Assembly (NCBI RefSeq): GCF_014472395.1
Contig: NZ_JACSZW010000003.1
Location: forward strand, 310,001 to 374,000
Direction of reading: 5' to 3'
Source: Pedobacter sp. N36a
Lineage (GTDB): Bacteria > Bacteroidota > Bacteroidia > Sphingobacteriales > Sphingobacteriaceae
DNA length: 64,000 nucleotides
The notes beneath the pieces are model-generated. The model was given only the letters and a program-made list of their open reading frames with translations, was not told where the DNA came from and made no database searches. A program made the translations under genes and the position numbers. Positions 62,783-64,000 of this stretch are shown here, one piece after another. Position 1 is the stretch's first letter, and every line of letters begins with the position of its first letter.

Positions 62783-63334
62783 TTAATTAAAATGCTTTCT
62801 TAATTCCATAATAGCCATTCGTATACGGGTTTTAACCGTACCTAATGGCAAATCTAATTCCTCTGCCGCTTCGACGTGAGTATACCCTTTAAAATAAACC
62901 ATATTCAGCACATTGTTGAATTCCGGCTTAAGTGCGGTTACCATGTCTTTTAAACCAATCACATCCGCGTTGAAAGTTGTATCTTTCTGCGAGTCAATGA
63001 AATCTACGTTATTTTCGATGTCTTGGTTTTTATTAGCGTTCTTAAAATCTTTTGAACGGAGCTTATCGATCGCTAAATTCCGGGCAATGTTCATCATCCA
63101 AGTAAATAGACGCCCTTTTGTAGCATCATAATGACCTGCAGAATTCCAGATTTTTAAGAAAGTTTCTTGTAGAATATCTTCCGCTACCTCAGTATGGGAG
63201 ACAATTCTAGAGATGACACCAAATAAAGAAGAAGAATACATATCATACAATGCCTTCATAGCATTAGTATCCTGGGCTTTTAGGGCCAGAACGAGCTGAT
63301 CTTCAGATAGGGATATTTTCTTTGTCGTTGTCAA
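62783..63334 (-). CDS. ECF RNA polymerase sigma factor
   Basis: A 183-residue sigma-70 family factor. Region 2 has LYDMYSSSLFGVISRI and AEDILQETFLKIW, and region 4 has NMVYFKGYTHVEAAEELDLP with GTVKTRIRMAIMELRKHF. The first possible start is TTG 63334; an in-frame stop lies just upstream and the next Met is too late. The adjacent anti-sigma supports envelope-stress regulation. Confidence 0.92.
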   Translation of the reverse strand: MTTTKKISLSEDQLVLALKAQDTNAMKALYDMYSSSLFGVISRIVSHTEVAEDILQETFLKIWNSAGHYDATKGRLFTWMMNIARNLAIDKLRSKDFKNANKNQDIENNVDFIDSQKDTTFNADVIGLKDMVTALKPEFNNVLNMVYFKGYTHVEAAEELDLPLGTVKTRIRMAIMELRKHFN

Positions 63335-63395
63335 GGTCTACTAATATACAGTAATACAATAAACCTTAACAAGAAAAAGTTAAAATTTGTTTGAT

Positions 63396-64000
63396 TTATA
63401 ACAGTTTTAGATCAAATAGGTGTTTTTCAGCATGATAAGAAGAACGTACTAAGGGTCCGCTTTCTACATATTTGAATCCTTTGGCCATACCTACTTCTTT
63501 ATATTTAGCAAACTGATCTGGATGAATCCAGTCCAGCACCGGATGGTGGTTGCGGGTAGGCTGTAAATACTGACCTAAAGTCAAAATATGCACCCCATTG
63601 GCAACTAAATCGTCCATCGCTTCAAAAACATCTTCCTCGGTTTCTCCTAAACCCAGCATAATACCTGTTTTAGTTCTCAATCCGAAATCAGAAATGCGTT
63701 TAAGACACGCTAAGCTTCTGTCGTATTTTGCCTGGATGCGTACTTGTTTGGTTAAACGTCTTACCGTTTCAATATTATGAGACATGACCTCTGGTCTTTC
63801 TTCCAGTACGCGGTATAAATTGTCCCAGATCCCTCTGAAATCAGGGATTAGCGTTTCTAGGGTAGTCTCCGGACTTTCTCTTCTGATGGCTTGCAAAGTT
63901 TCTGCCCAGATGATAGAACCACCATCTTTCAGGTCATCTCTATCTACAGAAGTGATCACACAATGTTTCACCTTCATCAGTTTCACAGAGTTGGCCACTC
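63396..64000 (-). CDS. lipA: Lipoyl synthase, 3' part (cut by window end)
   Basis: Radical-SAM enzyme that adds two sulfurs to octanoyl groups. Only the C-terminal 201 residues are inside the window; the CxxxCxxC cluster and N-terminal cluster cysteines lie beyond the edge. Visible: [75 protein letters not shown] and [15 protein letters not shown], all LipA motifs. The frame stays open to the end of the window. Confidence 0.96.
   Translation of the reverse strand, partial: VANSVKLMKVKHCVITSVDRDDLKDGGSIIWAETLQAIRRESPETTLETLIPDFRGIWDNLYRVLEERPEVMSHNIETVRRLTKQVRIQAKYDRSLACLKRISDFGLRTKTGIMLGLGETEEDVFEAMDDLVANGVHILTLGQYLQPTRNHHPVLDWIHPDQFAKYKEVGMAKGFKYVESGPLVRSSYHAEKHLFDLKLL

Overview
The window looks like a chromosomal segment of a Pedobacter-like member of the Sphingobacteriaceae (Bacteroidota). 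The signs are Bacteroidota-type promoters (TTTG, a spacer of about 20 bases, then TAnnTTTG), few Shine-Dalgarno sequences, and phylum-typical families: a CarboxypepD_reg TonB receptor, an MG2/plug protein, a long OstA-like protein, PadR-PspC, BshA and NlpE. I see no phage, insertion sequence, integron or CRISPR. The content is mainly housekeeping and cell-envelope genes, with several unusual proteins and regulatory sites.

Layout. 1-13.9 kb: 5' part of ileS (cut by the window edge), a small membrane protein, a Tat-exported phospholipase C, a cytochrome c/PQQ-type sugar dehydrogenase, an orphan EboC-like UbiA protein, a GH105 hydrolase, an SMP-30-like propeller, a cupin protein, a decayed AraC regulator, a first DnaA-box cluster, two tandem tRNA-Val genes, recO-dgkA and rlmF. 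13.8-20 kb: a DUF2130 operon, a DtxR/MntR regulator divergent from a TonB receptor with a candidate metal operator in the shared promoter, then a DisA-like (DACNV-type) candidate nucleotide cyclase and a 52-residue membrane protein. 20-25.5 kb: padR-pspC under a large palindrome, an MG2/plug protein, and a second, stronger DnaA-box cluster.

25.5-42.5 kb: nitroreductase, FadL porin plus GDSL lipoprotein, nlpE, exported msrA, a 2OG-Fe(II) oxygenase, DUF1579, a serine hydrolase with a GH3 remnant, the mutL-rhomboid-rhomboid-EEP run, cysS, an NTF2-like protein and a GDPD-fold protein that lacks its catalytic residues. 42.5-54.3 kb: moxR-surA-SurA-like operon, a HolD-like unknown with rdgB, the OstA-like protein, tilS, a PH-like membrane protein, bshA and a lactonase. 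54.3-64 kb: RluB-type pseudouridine synthase with a 30-bp repeat tract, lytic transglycosylase, ferredoxin reductase, uvrA, nnrD, an ECF sigma/anti-sigma pair and the 3' part of lipA (cut by the window edge).

Main points to follow up: (1) IleRS carries GXHH in place of HXGH, the signature linked to mupirocin hyper-resistant IleRS2. (2) A DACNV/DisA-type candidate cyclase lies 23 bp behind a metal-linked TonB receptor. (3) The GDPD homologue has lost its catalytic and metal-binding residues. (4) Two intergenic DnaA-box clusters could be oriC or DnaA-binding loci. (5) In five genes the -7 box TAnnTTTG lies exactly 4 nt before the start codon, which predicts leaderless mRNAs. (6) Two operator-like palindromes are placed on the promoters of metalloregulator- and PadR-linked genes.
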